From Parus major (lineage: Eukaryota; Chordata; Aves; Passeriformes; Paridae), in assembly GCF_001522545.3 (NCBI RefSeq), contig NC_031792.1, positions 2,005,500 to 2,069,499 on the forward strand: 64,000 nt of DNA, given 5' to 3'. The position numbers and the translations under genes were made by a program. The notes under the pieces are model-generated. The model worked only from the letters and a program-made list of their open reading frames with translations. It was not told the DNA's origin and made no database searches. Position 1 is the first letter of the stretch; each line of letters opens with the position of its first letter. This document shows, piece by piece, positions 37,001 to 47,500 of the stretch.

Positions 37001-38012
37001 TTCATCAGGTTGGGTCAGTTCCTCCCACCCATCCCCAGCACCCCACAAAGCTGCTGACATGACAAGAGACCGCTGGCCAGGCCCTCTGTGCCTTCCTAGC
37101 ATGGCCCTCCTGTCCCTCTGAGCTGGGGACAGTATGGAACTGAAGCTGTCTCCCCTTTCCATGGCCAGGAGATGCTGTTTGTGCACCCTGGGACTGTGGG
37201 AACAGCTGCAGTCGGTGCCCAGATGGGGACAAACACTCAGTGGGCACCAAGAACTGAGCTCCACGCGTGTCCCCAAGTGCCTGTGGAGGCTGGGATACAG
37301 CACAGAGCAGCAAATTTCACTTCCCATTTCTCCATGTGACAGAGGGGAAACTCTCCAACTCTTCTTCCTCCTACGAGAGGCCCTTTAGCATTTGAGCATT
37401 TTCTTCTGCTACAGAGCCAAGGGGTTCCCCTTGAAAACTCTGTGTGTGTGCTGGGATGTGCCTCAGTCCAGCCTGGACTAATCCTTCACTGGGAGAAGCC
37501 AGGGAAAATGTGCACCTGGGAGAACATCCATGGCTTAACAGCAGCCAGGAGGAAATGTGTCATGAGACATCTCATTCCTTAAACAAACCTTCACCTGAAA
37601 TGCTGCTCTGGGGTTCAGGAGCTCGGAATTCTCCGTGCTGGGATGCCTGAGCTCTGGTAATTAACACAAAGAGGTGTCTCCAATGCAAACTGGGTCCCTG
37701 CACCAGCTCACCCTTCAGCAGAGCTGCCCTGATTTAATCTGACGTTATTTGAAAAAGCAAGATCTCCAGGGGTTGTGAGACTGGAGTACCTTTCTTTGTC
37801 CCTCCCTCATTTGTTTCTGCTTTTTTGCACTGATAAGCCTGGCTGGCCTGTGAAAGGGACTGAGCAAGAGCCATTAGCACCTCGGGCAAGGATGTTGCAA
37901 GACTCAAACTCTTCCTCAGCCGCCCTGAGGACTGTGGCTGTCCTCCTGAGCACCGGCCAACTCACCCCTGCAGCTCATGCACAGCTCAACCCCAGCTCTT
38001 CCAAAAATTTTT

Positions 38013-38119
38013 GGCTTGGAGCAAACCAGTCTGGTGGAAGGTGTCCTTGCCCAAGGCAGGGGTTTGGAAGATGATCTTTAAGGTGCCTTCCAATCCAAAT
38101 GATCCTGGATTCTGTGATT
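38013..38119 (+). mobile_element. CR1 LINE 3'-end fragment
   Basis: GGCTTGGAGCAAACCAGTCT, then GGAAGGTGTCCTTGCCCAAG, then GATGATCTTTAAGGTGCCTT, then CCTGGATTCTGTGATT matches the last ~100 bp of CR1 on the plus strand, antisense to NECTIN1. Confidence 0.92.
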
Positions 38120-41100
38120 AAACCCCCTTTTTCCTGCAGTGCTCACCCCGATCCCTGTCTGCTGGCGGTGCTCTTTAACTCCCCAGGGCACTGGAGGTGG
38201 GAAAGAGCCTCCCCCTGGCTCGGGGTGGCCACTTGCTGCTGTCCCCCCAGGCTGTCCCCAGCCCGAGTGGCACTAGCAGAGGGCACGAGGTGCCACTGGC
38301 AGCCAGGCCTGGGAAGCAGGTCAGGGACAACCGGCTCTTCTGGTTCCTTCCATGATTCAGCCGAGGTGTGAGCCCTGCTCAAAGGAGCCCTGTGGTGCCT
38401 CCCTTTAAGCTTGGCTTTTGTGGCTGGCCCAGCTGCAGCCCAGAGCAGGGGTGATGCAAGGAGAGATGTGCCAGGCTCTGCCAGCATCTCCTCGGCCTCC
38501 AGCTCATCCCAAGCATTGGCTGCGCTGCTGGATGTGCCCCTGGAATCTGGGAGTACCTGCCTGCTTGAATGCTGCCGGTTCAGGGAGCAAACAGCATCTC
38601 TCCCATGGGGCAGACACCCTCCTGCTCGTGGGCTGAGCTGCCTCTGCCCCAGCCTGGCGCCTCACCCACGCTGACACACTCGGCAGCTCCTCAATGCACG
38701 CCAGGGTAGAACCCGACCGGTCGGTTTAAGTGAAGTTTAATGAGAAAAAAATCAGCCAAAGATACACTTTTGTCTCCTGAAATAGCTTGATGCAGCTGTT
38801 TGTGAGTTTTGGGAGGAGGCAGGTGGCGGAGGAAGAAAAAAATAACAACCAAGAACTCAACCCAAAGGCTGAAAGAGACTCTGGCAACTATTTTGCATTT
38901 TGGAAGTTACTTTGTGATATTAAAGCAGCTCTAGGAAGTACAAGATGGAGCAGATCCTGCAGTGACACGCTCTGGCTCTTGCCAGCACTCCAGAGAGCTG
39001 TTGTACCTCCCCAAAATGAACCCTCCCTCCAGCTGCAGCCAAGTTTGACCTCAGCCCCGCAGGTCACCACGGCTCAGTCAATGCTCCTTTCAAGCACAGC
39101 GCTGGAAAAGCCCTGTGTCAAAGCAGCTCCAGCCACCTCTGCAGCTCTCCCCTGTGGAGCATCTCAAAGCACTTTGCAAAGCGTTCCCAGGCCCCTCTGG
39201 GAGATGAGGAGGTAGCCCAGCAATAGCAGAGAGGAATTTGTCTGCAGCCAGCGTTTGGGAACAGAGGCCCAGATGTGCAGAGGCAGGACCAGGCACAGAC
39301 GATGCCTCTGCTCTGTGTGGCTGCATCTCAAGCTGCAGGAGCTCCACGGCGGGGATAAACAGACAGATTGTTAAGGCTTGTAAAGCATAAATTTAACTGC
39401 AAGTGTTCTTAACCTCTGCAGATCAGCTGCCTGGGATCTCTCCTCCCCTTCCCCCACAGCTTTCCAGCAACCCCTGTTGATATCAATATCTTGAATGGAG
39501 CTCGAGTTGATACCTGGTTCCAAATGGATGGGCATGGAAGGCTGCAGGAGCCATGAATTGAATCCGTTCTGGACGATTGAACTGCTCACATTAAAGATAA
39601 TTTGTAAAGCAGATTTTTATACGAGACTCCTTACAGCTTTTACAGCGGCAGAACTTTTATTTCCTTATCAGAGAGAAAAAAAAAGCTAACATTATCTGAA
39701 GGGGGAGGTGGGTGGGAACAAAATGAAATGGCATTGATCAGCTGGACATGAAAGGTTTTCCAGAGAGCAGGCACTGCTCTGCTCCTTCTTGGGTGTTGGG
39801 TATGAAACCACATTTTCCAACAAGTCCACAGCTACTAATTCACTTGTAGTAGAGGATCCTGAGTTTCCTCTCCTTGTTAAGAAAGCCTGACTGTACTCAA
39901 AGCTTAAATACAGCTTTATATATGTTTATATAAATATATGATTTTTGGCACAATGCATTGTGAACTCGAGGAACTACTTGCCTCAGGAAGGCATCCAGAC
40001 CCCAGGGTCTGGTGAAGGCTCGCTGCTTCCCTGCAGCTCTGTGTCCATCCACAGCACCCAAATGAACGAAATAAATGAATGAATAAATATTTAATATACA
40101 GGATCAGACACTCCTGCAGCTGCGGTGCATCCACCACTAAACTGGTCGGGCCGAGAGTCTCGCCCACACAGGCTGCAGGGCACCGGAGCTCAGGGCCAAG
40201 GTTTGGGAAGGATTATCCTCCTGGAACACTGCGGAGCTGGCTGTACCCCGGGCTTGGCAAGGCACCACGAGATGCACCACTGGCTTATCCTGGCAGAGCT
40301 GTCAGTGGGACAGTGCAAGACAAAGTGCCACGCTACCGCAGTGGCAGGAGACAAGCCCGCCTGACTGCTGGCAGCACAGCCCTAAGAACAGCCAAAAATA
40401 GGAGAAGTGCAGGGGGAAAATTCTCTCTTGGCAGGACAAGGTGAGATGCCAGGCTGTGTCAGGGTCACTGTATGTCTCCTTGGTGAAAGCAATTCCCAGG
40501 GGAGCACAAAGTCCTTTTGGTTCAGCCAACACGGTGACCACAGCGTTACTGCCCCTCCGGTGCCTTTCCCCTGGCTGTGGGGAGGGTTCCTGCGCGGGGC
40601 TGCCCGGTGGGAGGATGAGGAGGGAAGGCCGGGTGAAGAACAGCATGGAAAGTTCTGAGATTCCTTGTGAGGAGCCAGAGCGCAGGCAGGCACCTGCCTG
40701 CAAGCACAGAGGAGTGCAGGGAGCCCGAGGCTGTCCCTTCCGTCACCTCTTTTTGCAATGCACAGCAGATCCCTTTGTCCTGGGAACACCGAGGTGCACC
40801 CAGCCCTGCTTTCTCATCGCCCAGTTAACCTTTTCCCTCTCACAGCCTCCCTGGTTTCTGGATCACCACCCCCTCCCATTTCATCGCTGTCCTCATCCAT
40901 TTTAACCGGACCATCCAGCTGTGATCTGTTGATCTCCCGTGTCCTGATGTTATCAATCCCTGTCTTTGCCAGCGCCAGGCAACTCTGGGCCCTGCCATTT
41001 GCTCTGATGGCCCAGACCCCGCTCACCGCGGCCACATCTCAGAGTCACAGCCCAGCCAGCCTGGTGCTGCTCCGGGACGCTGCCCCAGCCCCGATATCGG

Positions 41101-42131
41101 AAGGGCGGACGCAATTCCAGCCTGCCTCCACCCCAGCTTGTGTCCAGCCGCAGATCCCAGCGCTGCTGCAGGCACAGGCTGGATCCGCTCGTGTGCCCGC
41201 TGCCAGCGCTCCAGCCCCAGCCACCAGCAGCCGAGCCCCAAAAAGGCAAAACATTGCTCTGTTTGCAACTCTCAGTTCATTCACAAGCTGTAAACGCAGA
41301 CTGCCGATCCCCTTTCCATGGCTCCGACTCCCGGAAAGCCCTCCAGGATGGCATTAACCCGTTCTGCACTGGAGCAGAATAAATGAGTCCCCGCAGGGCA
41401 CTCGCCAAAGTGGGTCACCCTCCCGCTTCCCAGCGCTGGGCTGGAGCCCGGGGAAGGTCCCAGCCCAGGGAAGGGACACACGGACTGCTCTGCCACCGCT
41501 CGGGTGGCTCCAACCAGCTGGGCAGCAGTGGCTGCACATCTCTGCCCATCTCCTCCGCTCCAGAGATGGATCAGAACCCAAGGGATGGATCGGAACCAAA
41601 GCGATGAATAAGATGCCATCAGGCAGCCAAGCTCAAAGGCAGTGAAAGGAAGCGCTGAAAGCTGGGAGCGGTCCAGCCCCTCCGCAAAAGAGCCCGTGGG
41701 AAGTGTGTGCGGAGAGGAGCGGGGATTTCGGGGATGCTGGAGAGCCGAAACCCTCCACCTCTCCTCCCGAAACATCTGCGCTCCGTGCCCAGCCTCGTGG
41801 CTGCCTTTCCGGGGAAGCCTGGCTGCCGCGTCTCGCTAGACGCTGCTCGATCCAAAAATCAAACAAACGGCCTCAGCTCGCAGGGCTCCGGAGCCCGCTG
41901 CCTGCAGCTGCTTCCAAAACAAACGAGCGTGTTGTTCCGAGCCGAGCCGACGCTGAAACCGGCCCCGGCTCTCTCCCATCATCGCACAGATGCTCCCACA
42001 CCTGCTTCAGACCCGGGCGCGCACCCCAAAACGCCGATCCCACCCTTCCCCGCACTCCCCGCACCCCTTTTCTCCCCGCACACCCCCTCCAGGGCTGCCT
42101 CCAGCCCAGCGCCCTCCGGGGACCGGCTCAC
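38120..42131 (-). other. NECTIN1: NECTIN1 intron 1, exon-1-proximal part
   Basis: This segment ends at the exon 1 donor GTGAGCCGG. It includes an AT-rich candidate element (39.36-39.69 kb), an AT-rich stretch at 39.90-40.10 kb with TTTATATATGTTTATATAAA and an AATG-like run, and then becomes progressively CpG-rich towards exon 1. The open frames at 40758-41357 and 41703-42170 are CpG-island sequence without recognisable domains. Confidence 0.8.
39360..39690. promoter_or_regulatory. Candidate conserved non-coding element
   Basis: Non-repetitive AT-richer block with TTGATATCAATATCTTGAAT, CATTAAAGATAATTTGTAAA and ACTTTTATTTCCTTATCAG motifs, in GC-rich surroundings. No exon was recognised. This is a prediction from composition only. 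Confidence 0.3.
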
Positions 42132-42213
42132 CTGGTAGGAGCGCGGCTGCCAGGATGCAAACTCCGATAGTCCACCACGATGCACGGCAACTTGTATGCA
42201 ACCGTGAAGCCAT
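42132..42213 (-). CDS. NECTIN1: NECTIN1 coding exon 1: start codon and signal peptide
   Basis: This exon encodes residues 1-27 plus the first base of Gly28. It has an N-terminal region with two Arg residues, a WW pair at 13-14 and a hydrophobic core (TIGVCILAAALLP). This is a cleavable signal peptide that sends the protein to the ER and cell surface. The position of WW and the final LPG match the layout of mammalian nectin-1 exon 1. The start is fixed by an in-frame TAA only 12 bp upstream (42225-42223). The context CTCATGG has G at +4 but lacks a purine at -3. The donor is CTACCAG|GTGAGC in phase 1, which fits the exon 2 acceptor 38.9 kb away. Signal cleavage probably falls near residues 28-32, before QTVLVND; the exact site is inferred. 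Confidence 0.9.
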
Positions 42214-42317
42214 GAGAGTTCCTTAAGAGCGATGGGCAGGGGTCGGTCTGGCAGCGCCGCGGGGCCCCCCACCCTCCCAGCCCCCGGTGATGCTCAGGTC
42301 TGCTTGAAAAAAAAAAA
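42214..42317 (-). promoter_or_regulatory. NECTIN1: Sequenced part of NECTIN1 5' UTR or proximal upstream region
   Basis: About 104 bp upstream of the start codon is available before the gap. It is GC-rich (GGCAGCGCCGCGGGGCCCCC on the plus strand) and contains the in-frame stop that sets the start. It ends in a run of 11 A on the plus strand, directly against the gap. The transcription start is not identifiable. Confidence 0.6.
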
Positions 42318-43132
42318 NNNNNNNNNNNNNNNNNNNNNNNNNNNNNNNNNNNNNNNNNNNNNNNNNNNNNNNNNNNNNNNNNNNNNNNNNNNNNNNNNNN
42401 NNNNNNNNNNNNNNNNNNNNNNNNNNNNNNNNNNNNNNNNNNNNNNNNNNNNNNNNNNNNNNNNNNNNNNNNNNNNNNNNNNNNNNNNNNNNNNNNNNNN
42501 NNNNNNNNNNNNNNNNNNNNNNNNNNNNNNNNNNNNNNNNNNNNNNNNNNNNNNNNNNNNNNNNNNNNNNNNNNNNNNNNNNNNNNNNNNNNNNNNNNNN
42601 NNNNNNNNNNNNNNNNNNNNNNNNNNNNNNNNNNNNNNNNNNNNNNNNNNNNNNNNNNNNNNNNNNNNNNNNNNNNNNNNNNNNNNNNNNNNNNNNNNNN
42701 NNNNNNNNNNNNNNNNNNNNNNNNNNNNNNNNNNNNNNNNNNNNNNNNNNNNNNNNNNNNNNNNNNNNNNNNNNNNNNNNNNNNNNNNNNNNNNNNNNNN
42801 NNNNNNNNNNNNNNNNNNNNNNNNNNNNNNNNNNNNNNNNNNNNNNNNNNNNNNNNNNNNNNNNNNNNNNNNNNNNNNNNNNNNNNNNNNNNNNNNNNNN
42901 NNNNNNNNNNNNNNNNNNNNNNNNNNNNNNNNNNNNNNNNNNNNNNNNNNNNNNNNNNNNNNNNNNNNNNNNNNNNNNNNNNNNNNNNNNNNNNNNNNNN
43001 NNNNNNNNNNNNNNNNNNNNNNNNNNNNNNNNNNNNNNNNNNNNNNNNNNNNNNNNNNNNNNNNNNNNNNNNNNNNNNNNNNNNNNNNNNNNNNNNNNNN
43101 NNNNNNNNNNNNNNNNNNNNNNNNNNNNNNNN
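42318..43132. other. Assembly gap (815 N)
   Basis: A run of N covering the sequence immediately upstream of exon 1. Both flanks are CpG-rich, so the missing piece is most likely GC-rich promoter or 5' UTR, a common drop-out in bird assemblies. The stated length may be an estimate. Confidence 0.99.
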
Positions 43133-43420
43133 GGCCGAGGTGCTCCCGCCTCGCCGCCCGGGGCTTGCGGACTTGAGGTTGTTCCCGAATTCCCCTTCGG
43201 ACGCCAGAGAGCCCGGGCCGCGGGTCTGGCAGTGCCCGACACCCTCGACTCCCAGACTGAACATATTTTTCACCCCGCGCGTTGTGAAATACGTGGAAGC
43301 TAAAGCGGCAATCCGAAACGCCTGGGATGTGGCTACACAGCGTTTTCCTGGGGCCTGCTGAAAGAAGGAGCTTGTTCTGGCCACCCTCTGTGCGCGCTGA
43401 TAAGCGAGGGGATTCAGAAC
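43133..43420. promoter_or_regulatory. NECTIN1: CpG-rich upstream flank of the NECTIN1 promoter
   Basis: CpG density resumes directly after the gap (CTCGCCGCCCGGGGCTTGCG near 43151, GGGCCGCGGGTC near 43213, CCCCGCGCGTTGTG near 43273) and fades by about 43450. This brackets the gap as part of one island of about 1.8 kb. Confidence 0.65.
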
Positions 43421-43764
43421 TGGCACAAGAGCTGATGCGCAGGAGGAGGGGGCAGCGGTTTCGCTGCGCTTTGTAGCAGCCTTTATTATGTGGACACAGC
43501 CACAGCCTTTGTGGATCCCTCGCTAAGGAGGTGTTTAGCCTGCTAATGCCGGCTCCTGAGCTGCCCTGGCCTCTGCAAGGATGCTGAACCCCAAACAAAG
43601 ATGTGAACAACAATGACAACAACCAACAACAAAGTCATGTTGATTTCAAGCTCCATTAGAACAACACAGGAACAAATCAATGCCTGGCAGGCAGAAAAGG
43701 ACGGAATCAGTGGGGAAGGATACCACACATAGTGGGAAAGGGAAAGGGGGGGGCAGCCAGCAGC

Positions 43765-43772
43765 TATAAAAA
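43765..43772 (+). promoter_or_regulatory. TATA-like motif in divergent orientation
   Basis: TATAAAAA on the plus strand about 1.55 kb upstream of the NECTIN1 start codon, preceded by a G-rich run. It could belong to a divergent non-coding transcript. On its own the motif is weak evidence. Confidence 0.2.
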
Positions 43773-44556
43773 GATACCCCTAAGGACCCCTTCAGCAATC
43801 TCCTCCTCCTTTTAATTCCTTTAGAAGTTAATTCCTGTTCAAGGGAAGGATGGGCAGCTCTGTAACAAAGCGGATTAGCCAGATACAAGGTTTGTTCCGA
43901 AATAACAAAAGTTATTACGTAGTAATGAGGTTTAGTTAATAGATTCGCAGACTGTAAGGCCGCTGGGATTCCTTTGGACATCCTGCCTGTGGAGCTGAGG
44001 CTGCTGAACTGATGATTTCTGCCTCCTGCCCCTTCTCTAAAGCTGCAGACCTGAGCTTAGGAGTGCAACCCCCCATCCTTGTGGACAGGCAGGCTGTGGG
44101 GAGTTCCCAGCACCCTTGCTGCTGGTTGGTTTTCCTGCCCGTGGAGTGTTCATCTATCTTATTTCAGTTTTAATCCATAAAATCTCATTATTTCCTTTCC
44201 CAACTCCATTAAAGAGATACCTCCAATGAGACATTGTTCCCCTGGGCAGGTCTCTCTGAGTTACCATGGAGTTCCCCACAATAACAATGCTCCAGCTTAC
44301 ATTATTCCCAGTGTTACCTTTCCCTTCCTCCCATTTATTCTGTTGTCACTGCACCCGAGCTGATGTCCCTGAGATCTGTGGGGCAGCCACACCTCAACAC
44401 TCCTCCTTTCACCTTCCTGCCTTTCAGGTGACGTTTCAGCCTGGGGGAAAATTCACATTTCCCTTCAAGAATCTGGGGAGTTTTGATAGAGCCTTGGGGC
44501 CTTGGCCTCTGAAATCACAGACCTCAACCATGTGAGACAAAAATGTAAATCCATTT

Positions 44557-44582
44557 AGCAGCAGCAGCAGCAGCAGCAGCAG
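44557..44582 (+). repeat. Microsatellite (AGC)n, about 8.7 units
   Basis: An uninterrupted AGC run of 26 bases, non-coding. Confidence 0.95.
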
Positions 44583-47500
44583 TGGACCATTAGCCCTGGT
44601 GCATCAGGCCTGACTTACTGAGCCAGAATGTATTATTTTCATGATCCTGCACAAAGCAAAACCCATCACATTTGGCACAGTTCTGGCTGTTAACTTCTAA
44701 GATTTATTACACAGTGCCATGGGGCCCCTGTTCTGCAGCATTTTGTGAGTCCAAAATTTCCGTGAAGCCCAAGGGGGACTTGTGCATGAGCAGGAGAGGC
44801 AGGAGCAGAATGCTTTGGTTTGGCAGTTTTTTGTTATTTCTAGGGGGGGAAGATCATAATATGTAACACATTTAATTGCATCATTTGTATTTTGTTTTTA
44901 ATTTGGGGAGGTTTCTGTGTCCCTGTCCTCTGAGGGGCTGGAGGAGCTGCCTTCTGTTTTGCTAGATCAGCTGGTTGAGCCCATTTTTTCACTCCTTTGT
45001 TCTACCCCACACAACAGTGGGTTCCTAAAACTCATCCCATCAGAGACGTGGAAAAGGAGCCCTGACAGTAATGCCTACAACGAAAAGACAGAGGATTTCA
45101 AGGTTCCTACTGCAGGAACACATGAACCACAGTAAGACTCAGAAATCCCTTCCATAAATCTATAAATGTGTTCCAGTAGAAAGAGAGAAAAAAAGCAACC
45201 CACCTGCTGCCTCAGATAGGACTGGGCTGTGAGGAATCCCACCTTCTCCAAGGAAAATAATTTCTAATACTGCAATATTTACCCTCTCTTGGGTTTTAGG
45301 GGTGGTAAAAGTCTCATTTTAGGTGGTAAGTAGCCACCAAAACAGAGATCCAAAGCCTTTCCTGTGCACCCCTGTGAAATCTGGTTTAGGTACAGACACT
45401 GGAAGTGGTGTAGGAACTTGGCCCACACTTACATAAGTTGTCACGCCAATATTGCTCTTGAAAATTGCCATTAGAGCATGAAACAACATTTGGCTGGAAA
45501 AAAAAAAAAGAAAAAAAGAAATAAAACAACAGGCTCACAGCGTTTTGTCCTCCCAGCATTTTGGCTGCTCTGCCAGCCCCGGGGTTTTCTGCTGATGCTG
45601 CCATGTGAGGTAACGTCTCCTCAGCAACCTGCTGGAATGGGACCTCCCCAAACCCTTCCCACTGGAAAACGTGGTGGTTGGGATGGGGTTGGGATGGGGT
45701 TGGTGGGGACACAACTCCTTTGGATGAGGGGTTGGTGAGGCTTCTGCACTGGCACAACTCCTCTGGATGGGATCTTCCCTGGCGAGCTGATGCACATCCT
45801 TCCCCAGGGTGGAACAGCTCCTGGCATCAGGCTTGTCCAAAGCTTTCTAAAGTGGCTCCTGTTTGCTGTGGAATGAGCGCAAAACCAGGGTTGGGCTGAT
45901 GGATGATCCTCAGGGGAGCCAGGAGTTCTCACAGTGTCTTCCCAAGCAGTGGCCTCTTCCCGGTGGCTCCCTGCCACTTGAAAGGCGCAGTGGGATGGAC
46001 ACCTTCTCTGAGATTTTTACAGTTATAACCCCCAGAAAGCCTTGGAAGGAGGGGAGGAGGAAGGGGGAAGGGATTGCTCTTTAAAGCATTCCTCGGTGGG
46101 GTTTTTCAGCTGCTTTTGTTTGCTGCAGAGCCCACAGCAGAGAGCTGTCACTCCGAGCTGGGAGCGCGTTTGACACTCCTGTCTCTGCCGTGTACCTGGT
46201 GTGTATTTGCTGCAGTGCTGATTACATTAACTCCTGTGTTTATAAACATTTGGAATCAGTGCAGAAGGCTGCGCTCGATGGAATTTTAAAGCCGGCATCG
46301 GTTTTATTTTTGCTTTTTCATCTGTAAACACACATAATGCATCTGCAGCGCAGCCAGCGCTGGGGGAACAGAGGTGCAAAGGACTTCCTGAGCTGGTTCC
46401 GTGCTTGGCTTCACTTCTGAGCTCTCCTGATCCAGCCTCCTACATGAACTCACATATACACACCCCACATGCACCTCACAGGCAGCGCACACTCCCTCAG
46501 ACCTCCGTGCACAGTCCTATTTTAAAAGGCAATTCAGCGCTGATAGTCGTTCCTGCCCCGCTGTTCTCTGGATAGGGCCAGCGGTTAGAGGAGGAATTTA
46601 GTCTGAACTGGGGAGAAAATTGCCTCCCAGTTAATGGGAGCTGATGGGAGCTGCGAGCAGGCTGCAAACAGCAGTGGGAGTTTTTTCTGAGCCCCTCTGC
46701 TGAAGGGTTTGTAAGAGCCTGGCTGTGGAGCTGAGTGAGTGCCTCAACCCTGGCCATCCCCACAGCACCCCCTTGTGAGGCAGGAATTAAACCGTAATCC
46801 TCATTATAAAACGGAGAAAAGAAGAAGGGAGATTAGGAATCCCAGCCTTGCAGGAAGCAGGGTGAGTTCTGCTATGGATTTCCAGTGGAAAGCAGCTGGA
46901 ATTGCAAGGCTGGTGGGCTTGGGGTGACCCACGGGTTGCAAATGCCTCACAAGGGCTGGAGTGAGTGGCTTTCACAGGCTGGGGAGGAATTTGGGCTGGA
47001 ATTTGGGGTCTTGCATGGATAAGAGTGATGCAAGCACTAACCATAGCCTGCTGAGAGCACTGGCCCGAGGTTTGGCCAGCAGTGCTGGGCACTCCAGTGC
47101 TTTGTGCGGGCTCTGTGTCAGCCTGTTCCCATCAGCAGAGAATAGCTCCTTCATCAAAGCTATGAAATGCCGCAGAGAAGGAGCTGCTGTCTTCCCAGAA
47201 GGAGCTGATACGGAAGAAGGGATTAAAAGGTCTCTCTTACATGCACACAAAGCACTGGGGATGGTGTGTGCGTGTCCATGGAGGGCCAGAGCCAGGCAGC
47301 AGATGAGGCACAGCATCCACAGGGACCCTGTGGCACAGGGAAAGGGAAACCAGAGGAGAAATAAAGAATGAAATCAGCAGAAACACTTCAAAGGGCATTG
47401 CTGATGAGGTCCAGCAAGGGGAATTCTCTCTCAGCTCCAAGATCTGAACCGAGGCACGGACACAGCTCGTTTGGAGACAGCAGTTACTGTATTAGAAAAT

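Larger units (their letters stand above)
28123..38012 (-). other. NECTIN1: NECTIN1 intron 1, fourth segment
   Basis: This is non-coding. It includes a CR1 tail, the E-box array, small tandem repeats at 29.7 and 30.3 kb, (TC)n and (GA)n tracts, and an AT-rich candidate element at 33.7-34.05 kb. The long plus-strand open frame at 29903-30871 is GC-rich sequence without recognisable domains and overlaps equally long frames on the other strand. I see nothing else nameable. Confidence 0.8.
41640..42317. promoter_or_regulatory. NECTIN1: CpG island around NECTIN1 exon 1, intron-side part
   Basis: Dense CpG over exon 1 and the first ~0.5 kb of intron 1, for example TGGCTGCCGCGTCTCGCTAG near 41821 and ACCCGGGCGCGCACCCC near 42012. 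It resumes on the far side of the assembly gap. CpG islands over first exons are the usual promoter class for broadly expressed vertebrate genes. No TATA box is visible in the sequenced part directly upstream of the start codon. Confidence 0.75.

Noticed and set aside
3216..42131. Nested genes within the 39-kb first intron
   Set aside because: Reading all frames on both strands gave no recognisable protein domain, retrogene or structured RNA. Only CR1 tails, simple repeats and candidate regulatory blocks were supportable.
42128..43622. Very long open frames (up to 442 codons) across 42.1-43.6 kb on both strands
   Set aside because: They run through the 815-bp run of N, which cannot contain stops. 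Only the 82-bp exon 1 part is real, and it lies in one defined frame with an upstream in-frame stop.
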